Shown here: positions 24,639-33,151 of the stretch, in pieces
How positions within the stretch are numbered: position 1 is the stretch's first letter
How the letters are laid out: every line of letters starts with the position of its first letter
NCBI RefSeq assembly: GCF_004353185.1
Contig: NZ_SMUS01000032.1
Coordinates: 1 to 50,037 of the forward strand
Source: Clostridium cuniculi
Lineage (GTDB): Bacteria > Bacillota > Clostridia > Clostridiales > Clostridiaceae
Length of the DNA stretch: 50,037 bases
Direction of reading: 5' to 3'
Made by a program: the position numbers and the translations under genes
Notes under the pieces: generated by a model
Databases searched by the model: none
What the model was told of the DNA's origin: nothing
The model's input: only the letters and a program-made list of their open reading frames with translations

Positions 24639-24890
24639 AAATTTTAATACTCCTTTCATTTTTGGTATAAAAATAGACGCTCATTTCTGAACGTCTATAA
24701 CATACGAGTATCTTGATTTCTAGTGATAAATGATTTATAGTTTGTTTGTAATGTTTTCTGATAAATTAAAGCTTTAAATTAGCCTTTGTTGCTAACAACC
24801 TGCTAACACTCTACGGTGTATGAGGGTACACCAGAGAGTATCAACAATTAAACATAACAAGCACTTATGCTTTAATTTACGGCATTAAAC
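24639..24890. other. Noncoding ICE end upstream of the adhesin
   Basis: No gene is seen. A short hairpin AGACG/CGTCT lies near 24673-24697, and a GTGT/ACAC hairpin around 24817-24833. It probably holds the adhesin promoter and integrase arm-type sites near the element end. Confidence 0.4.
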
Positions 24891-24978
24891 GCTCCCAAGA
24901 GGATAATCGAACTTCTAGCTACCACGGTTCGCAGAGAACTCCTAAGGGATAGATACAGGTTCGATTCCTGTTGGGAGT
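24891..24978. repeat. Imperfect inverted copy of the tRNA acceptor/T-arm at the ICE boundary
   Basis: CTCCCAAGAGGATAATCGAAC (24892-24912) closely matches the reverse complement of the tRNA 3' segment at 24958-24977, with one substitution and a two-base insertion. The arms are separated by about 45 bases. The left arm is ICE sequence and the right arm belongs to the tRNA. Such symmetry could be integrase binding sites or a captured tRNA piece. Confidence 0.55.
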
Positions 24979-24982
24979 ACCA
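24939..24982 (+). other. 3' half of a tRNA (probably tRNA-Arg, CCU) = right attachment site
   Basis: From an anticodon-loop-like CTCCTAA the sequence runs through a variable loop, a T-arm ACAGG-TTCGATT-CCTGT, acceptor strand TGGGAGT, discriminator A and encoded CCA, with a terminator behind. The 5' side (GAGAA) does not pair with GGGAT, so the 5' half of the tRNA is missing. This is the duplicated 3' segment left by a tRNA-targeting integration. The intact tRNA should be at the other ICE end, left of the window. Confidence 0.65.
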
Positions 24983-24990
24983 TGTATATA

Positions 24991-25027
24991 AAAAAACGAC
25001 TTACCAATTAAGTTAAGTCGTTTTTTT
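24991..25027 (+). terminator. tRNA terminator
   Basis: AAAAAACGACTTA pairs with TAAGTCGTTTTTT across a 13-base loop, with a T-run. It directly follows the tRNA 3' end and marks native chromosome. Confidence 0.8.
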
Positions 25028-25270
25028 ATTTAATAAAATATATTAAAGTGTAAAATATGGTTTTTTACTGCAAAATATTACAAAATATAGTTAAAAATAT
25101 GAGCTATAACATATAAGAGTAAGTAAATAATAATTATATGACGATAAATTAATCAAATTAAAACCTATAATGAAATTTAAGTTTTTTAAGGCCTTTTAGG
25201 GCTTTTTAATTTTTTTCAAAAAATAGTATTATAAGATTGCTTCAGATAAATTTACCAGGAGATGAAAATA

Positions 25271-26665
25271 ATGAGAATAAAAAAAGAGTGGGCAATTTTA
25301 CTTACAGTATTACCAATGACATTTATGACCACATTAGATAGTAGCATAGTAAATGTAGCTTTACCTACTATGGCCAAAGAGTTAAATACCAGTATGGCAG
25401 GAATAGAGTGGGTAGTTACAAGTTATTTAATAGTTATATGTGCAACTATATTATTATTTGGTAAATTAGGGGATATTTTAGGAAAGACTAGAATATTTAA
25501 ATTTGGGATAGGGGTTTTTACTATAGGATCCTTACTTTGTGGGTTTTCAAATACATTATTTATGCTTATATTATCTAGAATAGTTCAGGCTATAGGAGCG
25601 GGAGCTGCTATGGCAACTAATCAAGGAATTATAACTGAGACTTTCCCACCAAATGAAAGAGGTCGTGCTCTTGGGATGACTGGTACAGCAGTAGCACTTG
25701 GAACTATGGTAGGACCAACATTAGGAGGGCTTATAGTTTCAATTGCACCTTGGAAATATATTTTTCTTATAAATATTCCAATAGGCATATTAGTTTATAT
25801 TGGTGTTATTAAAATTTTACCTTTTAAGAAAAAAGCAAGCGATTTTAAAATTGATGTTAAAGGAAGTATATTATTCATGATTTCTATAACATTATTATTT
25901 ACATCTATAAACTTTGGACAAAGTTTAGGATTTACAAATATGTTTATAGTAATGTCATTTATAATTTCATTAATTTTATTTGCCATATTTATTAGAGTTG
26001 AAAAAAATTCTGATAATCCTATGTTAGATATAAAAATATTTAAGAATAGACTTTTTTCATTAAGTATATTCTGTGGATTTACATCATTTATATCAATAGG
26101 AGCAGTAAATATAATTTTACCATTCTATTATCAAGATGTATTATCTTTAAGTCCAAGCGCAGCTGGACTTATGATGACTGTATCGCCAATAATATTAGCA
26201 GTAGTAGCACCATTAAGTGGATATTTATCAGATAAAATGGGAAGTGAAAAAATATCTGCATTAGGTTTATCTATTCTGTCTATAGGAATAATTTCTTTAG
26301 TTCTATTTAATGTTAATACACCTCTTATAGTAGTGGGAATTTTAGTTGGATTACTTTCACTAGGTAGTGGAATATTCCAGTCTCCTAATAATTCATTAAT
26401 TATGTCTACGGTTGAAAAAAATGAGCTTGGAATAGCTGGAAGTATAAATGGATTAGTAAGAAATTTAGGAACAACTACTGGAATAGCACTTTCTACAAGT
26501 ATTTTATATAGTAGAATGAGTAGTAAGTTGGGATATAAAGTTTCTGGATATGTAGATGGTAGAGCAGATGTATTTGTATATGCAATGCGATTTGTATTTA
26601 TAGGAATAGGAGTAATATGTTTAATTGGAGCAATTTTAAGTGTAATTAGAGTTGTTAAAAAATAA
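25271..26665 (+). CDS. MFS drug exporter, DHA2 (14-helix) family
   Basis: From ATG 25271 (MRIKKEWAILL; AGGAG eight bases upstream, whereas the in-frame ATG at 25262 is too close to it) the protein has 464 residues with about 14 hydrophobic helices. Motif C-like PTLGGLI, the helix-1 TLDSSIVNVALPTMA and the loop GKLGDILGKTRIF are those of EmrB/QacA proton antiporters. The substrate is unknown. It is the first chromosomal gene right of the ICE. Codon use is the AT-rich host type, so it is not part of the element. Confidence 0.88.
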   Translation: MRIKKEWAILLTVLPMTFMTTLDSSIVNVALPTMAKELNTSMAGIEWVVTSYLIVICATILLFGKLGDILGKTRIFKFGIGVFTIGSLLCGFSNTLFMLILSRIVQAIGAGAAMATNQGIITETFPPNERGRALGMTGTAVALGTMVGPTLGGLIVSIAPWKYIFLINIPIGILVYIGVIKILPFKKKASDFKIDVKGSILFMISITLLFTSINFGQSLGFTNMFIVMSFIISLILFAIFIRVEKNSDNPMLDIKIFKNRLFSLSIFCGFTSFISIGAVNIILPFYYQDVLSLSPSAAGLMMTVSPIILAVVAPLSGYLSDKMGSEKISALGLSILSIGIISLVLFNVNTPLIVVGILVGLLSLGSGIFQSPNNSLIMSTVEKNELGIAGSINGLVRNLGTTTGIALSTSILYSRMSSKLGYKVSGYVDGRADVFVYAMRFVFIGIGVICLIGAILSVIRVVKK

Positions 26666-26701
26666 AAAAATAAATTTTATAGAATAGGTTTATCTTTAGC
26701 T

Positions 26702-26757
26702 AAAAAGTACCTTAATAGAATAGATTTTTTAGGATTTATTCTATAAGGTACTTTTTT
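26702..26757. terminator. Bidirectional terminator between the MFS and DUF368 genes
   Basis: AAAAAGTACCTTA-ATAGAATA pairs with TATTCTAT-AAGGTACTTTTTT, with T-runs on both strands between convergent genes. Confidence 0.75.
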
Positions 26758-26768
26758 ATTATATATTA

Positions 26769-27662
26769 TTATTTAGATTTCTTTTCTAAAAAGTCTTTTG
26801 ATTTTTCTAATATTATTATTACTACTCCACCTATAATGAAGAATATCCAACTAAAGCTTGAAAGATCCATCGCTGGCTTTGGAATTTCTAATGTTGTAGG
26901 GCCCATAAATACTGCATAGATTGAGCCAAGCATTAATCCTAGGATTAAGTAGATCATTGCAGATCTATATTTATTTAATAAAAATTTGATTATTTTTATA
27001 GTACTTAATATTCCTACGATAACACCTAATCCAAATATTATAAGTACTGGTAAGTAAGAAAAGTTTAAAGATAAAACTTCTTTTATTGCACTTATAATTC
27101 CTGTATAAAGACCAAATATTAATAATAAGGTTGAGCCTGATATACCAGGTAGAACCATAGCTGAAATTGCAATCATTCCAGCAATAAATACAAATATACA
27201 AATACTAAAGTTTAAATGCCCTAATGAAAGATTTAATCCACCATTTGACCCTGATGGGTTAAAATACGTAATTAAAACAACAATTAAAGCTCCGATTATA
27301 GTAAATATAATATTTTTGTATTTACCAACTAAAGAGTCCTTTTCTTCTCTCATTATTAGTGGAATTGCAACTATTATAAAGCCTGTAAACAATGAACTTA
27401 TACTATAAATATGTTCATCAAATATAGAAGATAATATTAGTACAGATAATACCATACCTACTATCCAACCAATTCCTAATTTGATTAAGAAGATTAAAGA
27501 CCTTTTCTTATCATCTGCACTATTTTTTGATATTAAAGAATTTAATGAACCTATGAAATCATCATAAAATCCTAAAATAAAAGCAATAGTACCCCCCGAG
27601 ACTCCAGGTACACTATCGGCTAGAGCCATAAAAAAACCTCTGATAAAATTAATAATAAACAC
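26769..27662 (-). CDS. DUF368 membrane protein, undecaprenyl-phosphate translocase (PopT type)
   Basis: A 297-residue protein with about eight to nine helices and the duplicated DUF368 signature: ADSVPGVSGGTIAFILG near residue 16-32, and MVLPGISGSTLLLIFGLY in the second half. DUF368 proteins have been shown in recent work to recycle the lipid carrier undecaprenyl phosphate across the membrane for wall synthesis. The start is GTG 27662 with GAGGTG five bases before. It is monocistronic and convergent with the MFS gene. Confidence 0.85.
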   Translation of the reverse strand: MFIINFIRGFFMALADSVPGVSGGTIAFILGFYDDFIGSLNSLISKNSADDKKRSLIFLIKLGIGWIVGMVLSVLILSSIFDEHIYSISSLFTGFIIVAIPLIMREEKDSLVGKYKNIIFTIIGALIVVLITYFNPSGSNGGLNLSLGHLNFSICIFVFIAGMIAISAMVLPGISGSTLLLIFGLYTGIISAIKEVLSLNFSYLPVLIIFGLGVIVGILSTIKIIKFLLNKYRSAMIYLILGLMLGSIYAVFMGPTTLEIPKPAMDLSSFSWIFFIIGGVVIIILEKSKDFLEKKSK

Positions 27663-27897
27663 AATATCACCTCAAAATAAATATGTTAAGTATAAAATAA
27701 ATATACTAAATATATAGAATACTCAGTATAATTGTATAAAAATTATATTATAAATACGGAAAAAATACTAAACATTTTTTCTGAAAAAAAATGTAAATTT
27801 TATGTTTATTTATTGGTAAATTATATCATACGTTATTACTATTATGATATAATAAAATATCAAAATATTATATTAAATTACTAGGAGTGTGATTTTT

Positions 27898-29142
27898 TTG
27901 GAACCCAGTCAAGTGTGGCAGATAATAGTACTTATAATTTTACTAATATTGTCTGGATTTTTTTCAATGTCAGAAACAGCACTTATGGCACTAAGCAAAA
28001 TAAGAATAAGACATATGGTGGAAGATGGAGTAAAAGGAGCTAAATTAGTTGAAAAGCTAACAGAAGACCCAAATAAGTTGTTAGGAGCCATATTAATAGG
28101 TAATAATATAGTTAATATATTAGCTTCATCACTAGCTACAACATTATTTGTTTCATTAGTTGGACCAAGTGGTGTTGGAATAGCAACTGCAGTTATGACT
28201 GTATTAGTACTTATTTTTGGAGAAATAACTCCAAAATCAATAGCAAAGCAAAAATCTGAACAAGTATCATTAAAGGTAAGTAAGCCAATAAACATAATAG
28301 TAAAACTATTTAAGCCGTTTATAGGGATATTTACTTTTATATCAAGTGGATTTATAAGATTACTAGGAGGAGATCCAAAGGCAAGCGAGCCATTTATAAC
28401 AGAAGAAGAATTAAGAACGATGGTTGGTGTCAGTGAAGAAGAAGGTGTCCTTGAAGATGTAGAAAAGGAAATGATATTTAACGTATTTGACTTCGCAGAT
28501 TCACAAGCAAAGGATGTTATGGTACAAAGAGTTGATATTGTAGCAGTTGATTCTGAGGCAACTTATGAAGAAGTATTAGATGTTATAAAGACGGAACAGT
28601 TTTCAAGAATTCCAGTATATAATCAAACTATAGATGATATAGTTGGGATACTATATGTTAAAGACCTAATTATAGCAGGACAAAATAAAGATGGATTCAA
28701 AGTTACTGACTATATGAGAGAACCTTACTATACATTTGAATTTAAGAAAATCAAAGAATTATTTAATGAAATGAAAAAGACAAGAAACCATATTAGCGTA
28801 GTTTTAGATGAATATGGTGGAACTGTTGGAATAGTCACTATAGAAGACCTAATTGAAGAGGTTTTTGGTGATATAGAAGATGAATATGATGATTATAATA
28901 ATGAAATAGAAGTAATTAAAGAAGATGAATATATTGTAGATGGAAGCGCAAAGTTAGATGATATAAGTGAGTTAATTGGAGTAAATATGGAGTCAGAGGA
29001 ATTTGATTCTGTTGGAGGATTAATAATAGGTGAATTAGGTCGATTCCCAGAAAATAAAGAAGAGGTAAATCTAAATAATATTAGATTTGTAGTAGAAGAA
29101 GTAGATAAAAACAGAATAAAAAAAGTAAGAATTTACACATAA
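27898..29142 (+). CDS. CNNM/CorC (HlyC-like) transporter family protein
   Basis: About 414 residues. The N-terminal CNNM (DUF21) membrane domain ([21 protein letters not shown]) is followed by a CBS pair (residues ~200-320) and a C-terminal CorC_HlyC domain ([19 protein letters not shown], then a beta-rich end). The family is linked to magnesium or cobalt efflux, and is often called hemolysin-like without good evidence. I choose TTG 27898, because AGGAG is about ten bases upstream. The alternative GTG 27889 is only two bases from it. Confidence 0.85.
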   Translation: MEPSQVWQIIVLIILLILSGFFSMSETALMALSKIRIRHMVEDGVKGAKLVEKLTEDPNKLLGAILIGNNIVNILASSLATTLFVSLVGPSGVGIATAVMTVLVLIFGEITPKSIAKQKSEQVSLKVSKPINIIVKLFKPFIGIFTFISSGFIRLLGGDPKASEPFITEEELRTMVGVSEEEGVLEDVEKEMIFNVFDFADSQAKDVMVQRVDIVAVDSEATYEEVLDVIKTEQFSRIPVYNQTIDDIVGILYVKDLIIAGQNKDGFKVTDYMREPYYTFEFKKIKELFNEMKKTRNHISVVLDEYGGTVGIVTIEDLIEEVFGDIEDEYDDYNNEIEVIKEDEYIVDGSAKLDDISELIGVNMESEEFDSVGGLIIGELGRFPENKEEVNLNNIRFVVEEVDKNRIKKVRIYT

Positions 29143-29279
29143 ATTAATTTAAAATTATAGGGGTATAAAAAGTGGTGAGTGACAAATATGAGATAGAAAG
29201 GAATTTGTCATTTGCCATTTTTAGTTTATATAAAAATTAGAAAGTTAAAAATAGGCAATAGCTAAGGGAGGGCTAAATA

Positions 29280-29717
29280 ATGAATTATATGGAAATTGCT
29301 TTGGAGGAAGCAAAAAAAGCCTATTCTAAAGGAGAAGTTCCTATTGGGGCTGTTATAGTAAAGGATGGGCAGATAATAGCTAGGGCACATAATTTAAAGG
29401 AAACTCTAAAGTCTGCAATAGCACATGCTGAAATTTTAGCAATTGAAGAGGCAAGTAAAAGAATTGGTGATTGGCGATTAAATGGAGCTGAAATGTATGT
29501 CACATTAGAACCTTGTTCTATGTGTGCCTCTGCAATAGCGCAGGCTAGAATATCTAAATTACATATAGGAACATTTAACAAGGATATGGGAGCATGTGGA
29601 ACAATATTAAATATTTTGGACTATGATATTTTTAATTCCTATGTAACTATAAATTGGTGTTATAATAATGAGTGTAGCGAATTAATAAGTAAATTCTTTC
29701 ATGAGAGAAGAAAATAA
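29280..29717 (+). CDS. tadA: tRNA-specific adenosine deaminase
   Basis: This 145-residue zinc enzyme converts A34 to inosine in tRNA-Arg(ACG). The catalytic motifs HAEILAIEEA (His-Ala-Glu) and EPCSMCASAI (Pro-Cys-x-x-Cys) are complete. The start ATG follows GGGAGGGCTAAATA. It lies upstream of lgt with a 30-base gap and is probably co-transcribed. Confidence 0.92.
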   Translation: MNYMEIALEEAKKAYSKGEVPIGAVIVKDGQIIARAHNLKETLKSAIAHAEILAIEEASKRIGDWRLNGAEMYVTLEPCSMCASAIAQARISKLHIGTFNKDMGACGTILNILDYDIFNSYVTINWCYNNECSELISKFFHERRK

Positions 29718-29747
29718 AGTTAAATCAAAAGGGGAGAAGGTAAGAAA

Positions 29748-30518
29748 ATGAATCCAGTAGCGTTTGAAGTTTTTGGAATGCCAATAAGATGGTATGGAAT
29801 TATTATTGCAAGTGGAGTTTTGATAGCGTTTTTCGTATCATACTTACTTGCAAAGAAAAAAGGATTAGATTTTGATATTATTACAGATGGATTCTTATGG
29901 AGTTTTCCATTTGCAATAATTGGTGCTAGACTATATTATGTTGCTTTTGAATATAAGAATTATCATTCATTTATGGATGTAATAAACATAAGAAATGGTG
30001 GTATGGCGATACATGGTGGACTTATTGGTGGATTATTAGTTGCATATATATTTACTAGAGTAAAAAAGATAAATTTCTTTGAATATATTGATGTAATAAT
30101 TCCTGGAGTTATATTAGCTCAGGCAATAGGTAGATGGGGAAACTTTATGAATCAAGAAGCACATGGAGGACCGGTTTCAGAAGCTTTTATAAGTAAATTT
30201 CCACATTTTATACAACAAGGGATGCTTATAAATGGAACATATTATCATCCAACGTTTTTATATGAATCTATATGGAATTTAATTGTTTTTGCAATATTAA
30301 TATTTATTCTTTATAAAAAGAAAAATCAACATGGAATTGTTATAGGTAGTTATATGGTTCTTTATTCTTTAGGAAGGTTTTTCATAGAAGGATTAAGAAC
30401 AGATAGTTTAATGTTCTTTGGATTAAGAACAGCACAAATAATTAGTTTAATTGGTATAGTTGTTGGAGCTATAATAATATTCATAGCAAATAGAAATAGT
30501 AAGAAAAAAATTATATAA
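29748..30518 (+). CDS. lgt: Prolipoprotein diacylglyceryl transferase
   Basis: This 256-residue inner-membrane enzyme attaches diacylglycerol to the lipobox cysteine of prolipoproteins. About seven helices are present. The signature GRWGNFMNQEAHGG near residues 128-141, the upstream GGMAIHGGLIGG and the C-terminal GLRTD region are all conserved. GGGGAGAAGG precedes the ATG. Confidence 0.93.
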   Translation: MNPVAFEVFGMPIRWYGIIIASGVLIAFFVSYLLAKKKGLDFDIITDGFLWSFPFAIIGARLYYVAFEYKNYHSFMDVINIRNGGMAIHGGLIGGLLVAYIFTRVKKINFFEYIDVIIPGVILAQAIGRWGNFMNQEAHGGPVSEAFISKFPHFIQQGMLINGTYYHPTFLYESIWNLIVFAILIFILYKKKNQHGIVIGSYMVLYSLGRFFIEGLRTDSLMFFGLRTAQIISLIGIVVGAIIIFIANRNSKKKII

Positions 30519-30529
30519 TTAATTAAAAA

Positions 30530-30564
30530 AAGTGGAGTAGCCTTAAAAAACGGTATCTCCACTT
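30530..30564 (+). terminator. Terminator after lgt
   Basis: AAGTGGAG pairs with CTCCACTT over an 18-20 base loop, then a loose A/T-rich tail. Weak T-run. Confidence 0.45.
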
Positions 30565-30701
30565 AATTTATTTATGGAAAATTTATAAAGAAAATCTTTT
30601 TATTGAACTACAATAATATTTATGTTAAAATGAGAAAGTATCAATACTAGATATAAAATAAAAATAAATTATTTTTTGAATTTAGTTTTATTTTACGGTA
30701 T

Positions 30702-30791
30702 GGAGAGATGTCCGAGTGGTTGAAGGAGCACGCCTGGAACGCGTGTATAGGGGAAACTCTATCGTGGGTTCAAATCCCACTTTCTCCGCCA
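30702..30791 (+). tRNA. tRNA-Ser (anticodon GGA)
   Basis: Acceptor GGAGAGA pairs with TTTCTCC, with discriminator G and encoded CCA. The D-arm has TCCGAGTGGTTGAAGGA, the anticodon stem CACGC/GCGTG encloses CTGGAAC, and there is a long class II variable arm and a T-arm GGGTTCAAATCCC. A complete serine tRNA reading UCC/UCU, directly upstream of the SRP RNA. Confidence 0.96.
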
Positions 30792-30793
30792 TA

Positions 30794-31060
30794 GCCGTGC
30801 TAGATGGGGAGTTAGCGGTGCCCTGTAACCTGCAATCCGCTACAGCAGGATTTAATTCCTCACCTAGGCTTTAATCTGTTTGGTCTGCCCTATGCAAGTG
30901 ATGTTGAGGGCCGGGTCCCACGCGACGTAAGACTGTGAACCTCGTCAGGTCCGGAAGGAAGCAGCGATAAGCAGCCCCTGCGTGTGCCGTGGATCAATCT
31001 TGCCTGAGTTAACTACATAGGTAACGCTTATAGATTACTGTCGAAGTGAGGTGCACGGTT
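30794..31060 (+). ncRNA. ffs: Large signal recognition particle RNA
   Basis: A ~267-base RNA of the Bacillus/Clostridium type with an Alu-like 5' domain. The 5' GCCGTGC pairs with GCACGGT at the 3' end. The invariant S-domain hairpin contains GTCAGGTCCGGAAGGAAGC, where Ffh binds. The tRNA-Ser, SRP RNA and dnaX neighbourhood is conserved in Firmicutes, though here three genes separate it from dnaX. Confidence 0.95.
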
Positions 31061-31069
31061 TTAAATTAT

Positions 31070-31097
31070 CCTTTCTTTTAGAAAGAAAGGCTTTTTT
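31070..31097 (+). terminator. SRP RNA terminator
   Basis: CCTTTCTTT and AAAGAAAGG form a perfect stem with a three-base loop, followed by C and six T's. Confidence 0.85.
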
Positions 31098-31229
31098 AAT
31101 GTTTATAATGAATTTTATTTAAATTATACTGATGATTAAAAATAGAGTAAGTCTAGTTATCATCATAGAATTTTATTAATTATGGTTACTCTTCAATAGG
31201 ATTAACAATATAGGACAAAAAAACAATAG

Positions 31230-31284
31230 GACAGAAAAATAGGGAAATTTCGCTAGAAATATCCCTATTTTTCTGTCTTTTTTT
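31230..31284 (+). terminator. Very long hairpin with T-run in the SRP RNA-ppcA gap
   Basis: GGACAGAAAAATAGGGA plus AATTTC pairs with GAAAT plus ATCCCTATTTTTCTGTC around GCTA, about 22 base pairs with one or two flaws, then seven T's. It is much longer than an ordinary terminator and no gene ends just before it. Related fragments of the stem (GACAGAAAA, GGACAAAAAA) recur nearby. The rest of the 31,098-31,473 gap is AT-rich without a gene. Confidence 0.55.
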
Positions 31285-31473
31285 AAATATAAATAAGACA
31301 GAAAAGGGTTTTAAAATCAATGTAATAATATAAATTTACCAGCAATAATTCTAATTTATGCAAGTCAAAAGTATAAAAAATTGCATTTTATATAGAAAAG
31401 TATTGTAAAATTATATTAAAATGAAATATAATAGAAATATAAAATGCAAAAAAATTTGAGGGGGCTATTTAAA

Positions 31474-33090
31474 ATGAGAAATTTTCCAACTTCAATGATG
31501 ACACAACATCCAGATAATGTAGAAAAATACATATCAATACAACAAGAACCTACAGAAGCAATAGAGGGATTAACGCCTCAAGATAAAGGCGGACTTGGAA
31601 TAGATGAAATAATGATAGATTTTGAAGGTAAATTAACTCCATATCATCAAACATCTCAAGTTGCATTGGGATTAATTGGTAATGATGTTATACCGGGAAA
31701 GGATGTTAGAATAACTCCTAGAATACCAAATGCAAATAAGGAGTCTGTATTTAGACAATTAATGAGTATAATGTCTATTGTAGAAACAAATGCACAAGCT
31801 TATCAGCTTACAGGTATACAAGCTATTAGAGAAGTTGTAGTTCCAATGGTTGAAACAGGACAAGAAATTTCAGAATTCCAGGATAGAGTTAATTCTGTTA
31901 TAGAACTAGGAAATAAGAACTATCCAGTAAAATTTGAAGAAAATAGTGTAAGAATAATTCCTTTAGTAGAGGATGTTCCGGCATTAGTTAACGTTGATAA
32001 AATATTAGATGAATTTTATCATATATCAGAAGAGAAAGGTCATAATATAGATTACTTAAGATTTATGATAGCACGTTCTGATACGGCTATGTCATATGGA
32101 TTAATATCAGGAGTTCTTTCTGTTGTTATGGCTATAGATAAGGCATATAAATGGGGTAAAGAGCATGGGGTAGAGGTAGCTCCTATATTAGGATGTGGAT
32201 CCCTTCCATTTAGAGGTCATTTTACAGGAAGAAATATAGATAAAATATTACAGACTTATGCTGGGGTAAAAACTTTTACTTTCCAATCAGCATTAAGATA
32301 TGACCACGGTGAAGAAGAAACTAAACAAGCTGCTAGAGAGCTTAAAGAGAAAGTTGATATGTATGAGCCTAGAAACTTCTCAGAAGAGGATATAGCGTTA
32401 ATGAAGGAGTTTATAGGAATATTATCTAAACACTATTTAACGACGTTCTTAAAGGTAATAAATACTGTTTCATTTGTATCTGACTTTATTCCAAAGAATA
32501 GAGATAGATTAACTAAAGCTAAAACGGGATTAGAATATAATAGGGAAGTTGCTAATCTTGACAATATAGCAAACTTAGTAAGTAATGAAGAGTTAAAGAA
32601 AGAAATATTAAGCATAGATAATTCTGTTGAATATGCTGTACCAAGAGCAATATCATTTACTGGAGCTATGTATACATTAGGTATGCCACCAGAGCTTTTA
32701 GGTATGGGTAGAGGTCTTAAGGAAATAAAGGATAAATTCGGACAAGAAGGAATAGATAAATTATTAGAATTCTATCCTATGTTAAGAGAAGACTTAGGGT
32801 TTGCAGCTAGATTTGCAAATGCTGGAGTTAGTAAGAGAATAATTGATGAAACTGCAAGACAAGAATATAAGGAAGATATGAAGTATGTTAATGAAATATT
32901 AGATTTAGGATTAGACTATGAGTTTATGAATGATAATGAGTTCTATCATACTTTATTAAATACTACAAGACCAATAATAATGCATTTAATAGGCTTAGAG
33001 TCTGATATAATTGAAAGTAAGACAGAAGAGTTAAAGATTCTAAATGAATGGATTATTAGAATGGGTAAAGTTAGAGGAAGTATTGGATAA
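31474..33090 (+). CDS. ppcA: Phosphoenolpyruvate carboxylase, archaeal type
   Basis: From ATG 31474 (GAGGGGGCTATTTAAA upstream) the protein has 538 residues, far shorter than the ~900 of bacterial Ppc and typical of PpcA. It opens with [18 protein letters not shown], the archaeal-type signature. It contains [13 protein letters not shown] and [13 protein letters not shown] motifs and ends VRGSIG. It makes oxaloacetate from PEP and bicarbonate, feeding aspartate and anaplerosis. An archaeal-type enzyme is known from C. perfringens. It stands alone with its own terminator. Confidence 0.93.
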   Translation: MRNFPTSMMTQHPDNVEKYISIQQEPTEAIEGLTPQDKGGLGIDEIMIDFEGKLTPYHQTSQVALGLIGNDVIPGKDVRITPRIPNANKESVFRQLMSIMSIVETNAQAYQLTGIQAIREVVVPMVETGQEISEFQDRVNSVIELGNKNYPVKFEENSVRIIPLVEDVPALVNVDKILDEFYHISEEKGHNIDYLRFMIARSDTAMSYGLISGVLSVVMAIDKAYKWGKEHGVEVAPILGCGSLPFRGHFTGRNIDKILQTYAGVKTFTFQSALRYDHGEEETKQAARELKEKVDMYEPRNFSEEDIALMKEFIGILSKHYLTTFLKVINTVSFVSDFIPKNRDRLTKAKTGLEYNREVANLDNIANLVSNEELKKEILSIDNSVEYAVPRAISFTGAMYTLGMPPELLGMGRGLKEIKDKFGQEGIDKLLEFYPMLREDLGFAARFANAGVSKRIIDETARQEYKEDMKYVNEILDLGLDYEFMNDNEFYHTLLNTTRPIIMHLIGLESDIIESKTEELKILNEWIIRMGKVRGSIG

Positions 33091-33110
33091 AATTAATGAT
33101 TAAATAAAGA

Positions 33111-33134
33111 AAAGTCGGCTAAGCCGACTTTTTT
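33111..33134. terminator. Bidirectional terminator between ppcA and folA
   Basis: AAAGTCGGC and GCCGACTTT enclose TAA, with T's on the plus side and A's before it. Shared by convergent genes. Confidence 0.85.
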
Positions 33135-33151
33135 GTTTTTCATTAAATATA

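Noticed and set aside
24891..24982. A complete 92-base tRNA gene
   Set aside because: The ends pair like an acceptor stem, but the D-arm lacks GG, no proper anticodon stem forms, and the pairing comes from the inverted copy at the ICE end. Only the 3' half is genuine.
25187..25213. Attenuator before the MFS exporter
   Set aside because: AAGGCC and GGGCTT pair with a central mismatch and a five-base loop. The stem is too weak to claim in T-rich DNA.
27663..27897. Riboswitch or leader RNA upstream of the CNNM/CorC gene
   Set aside because: The region is AT-rich with no conserved riboswitch core or terminator, and is explained as divergent promoters.
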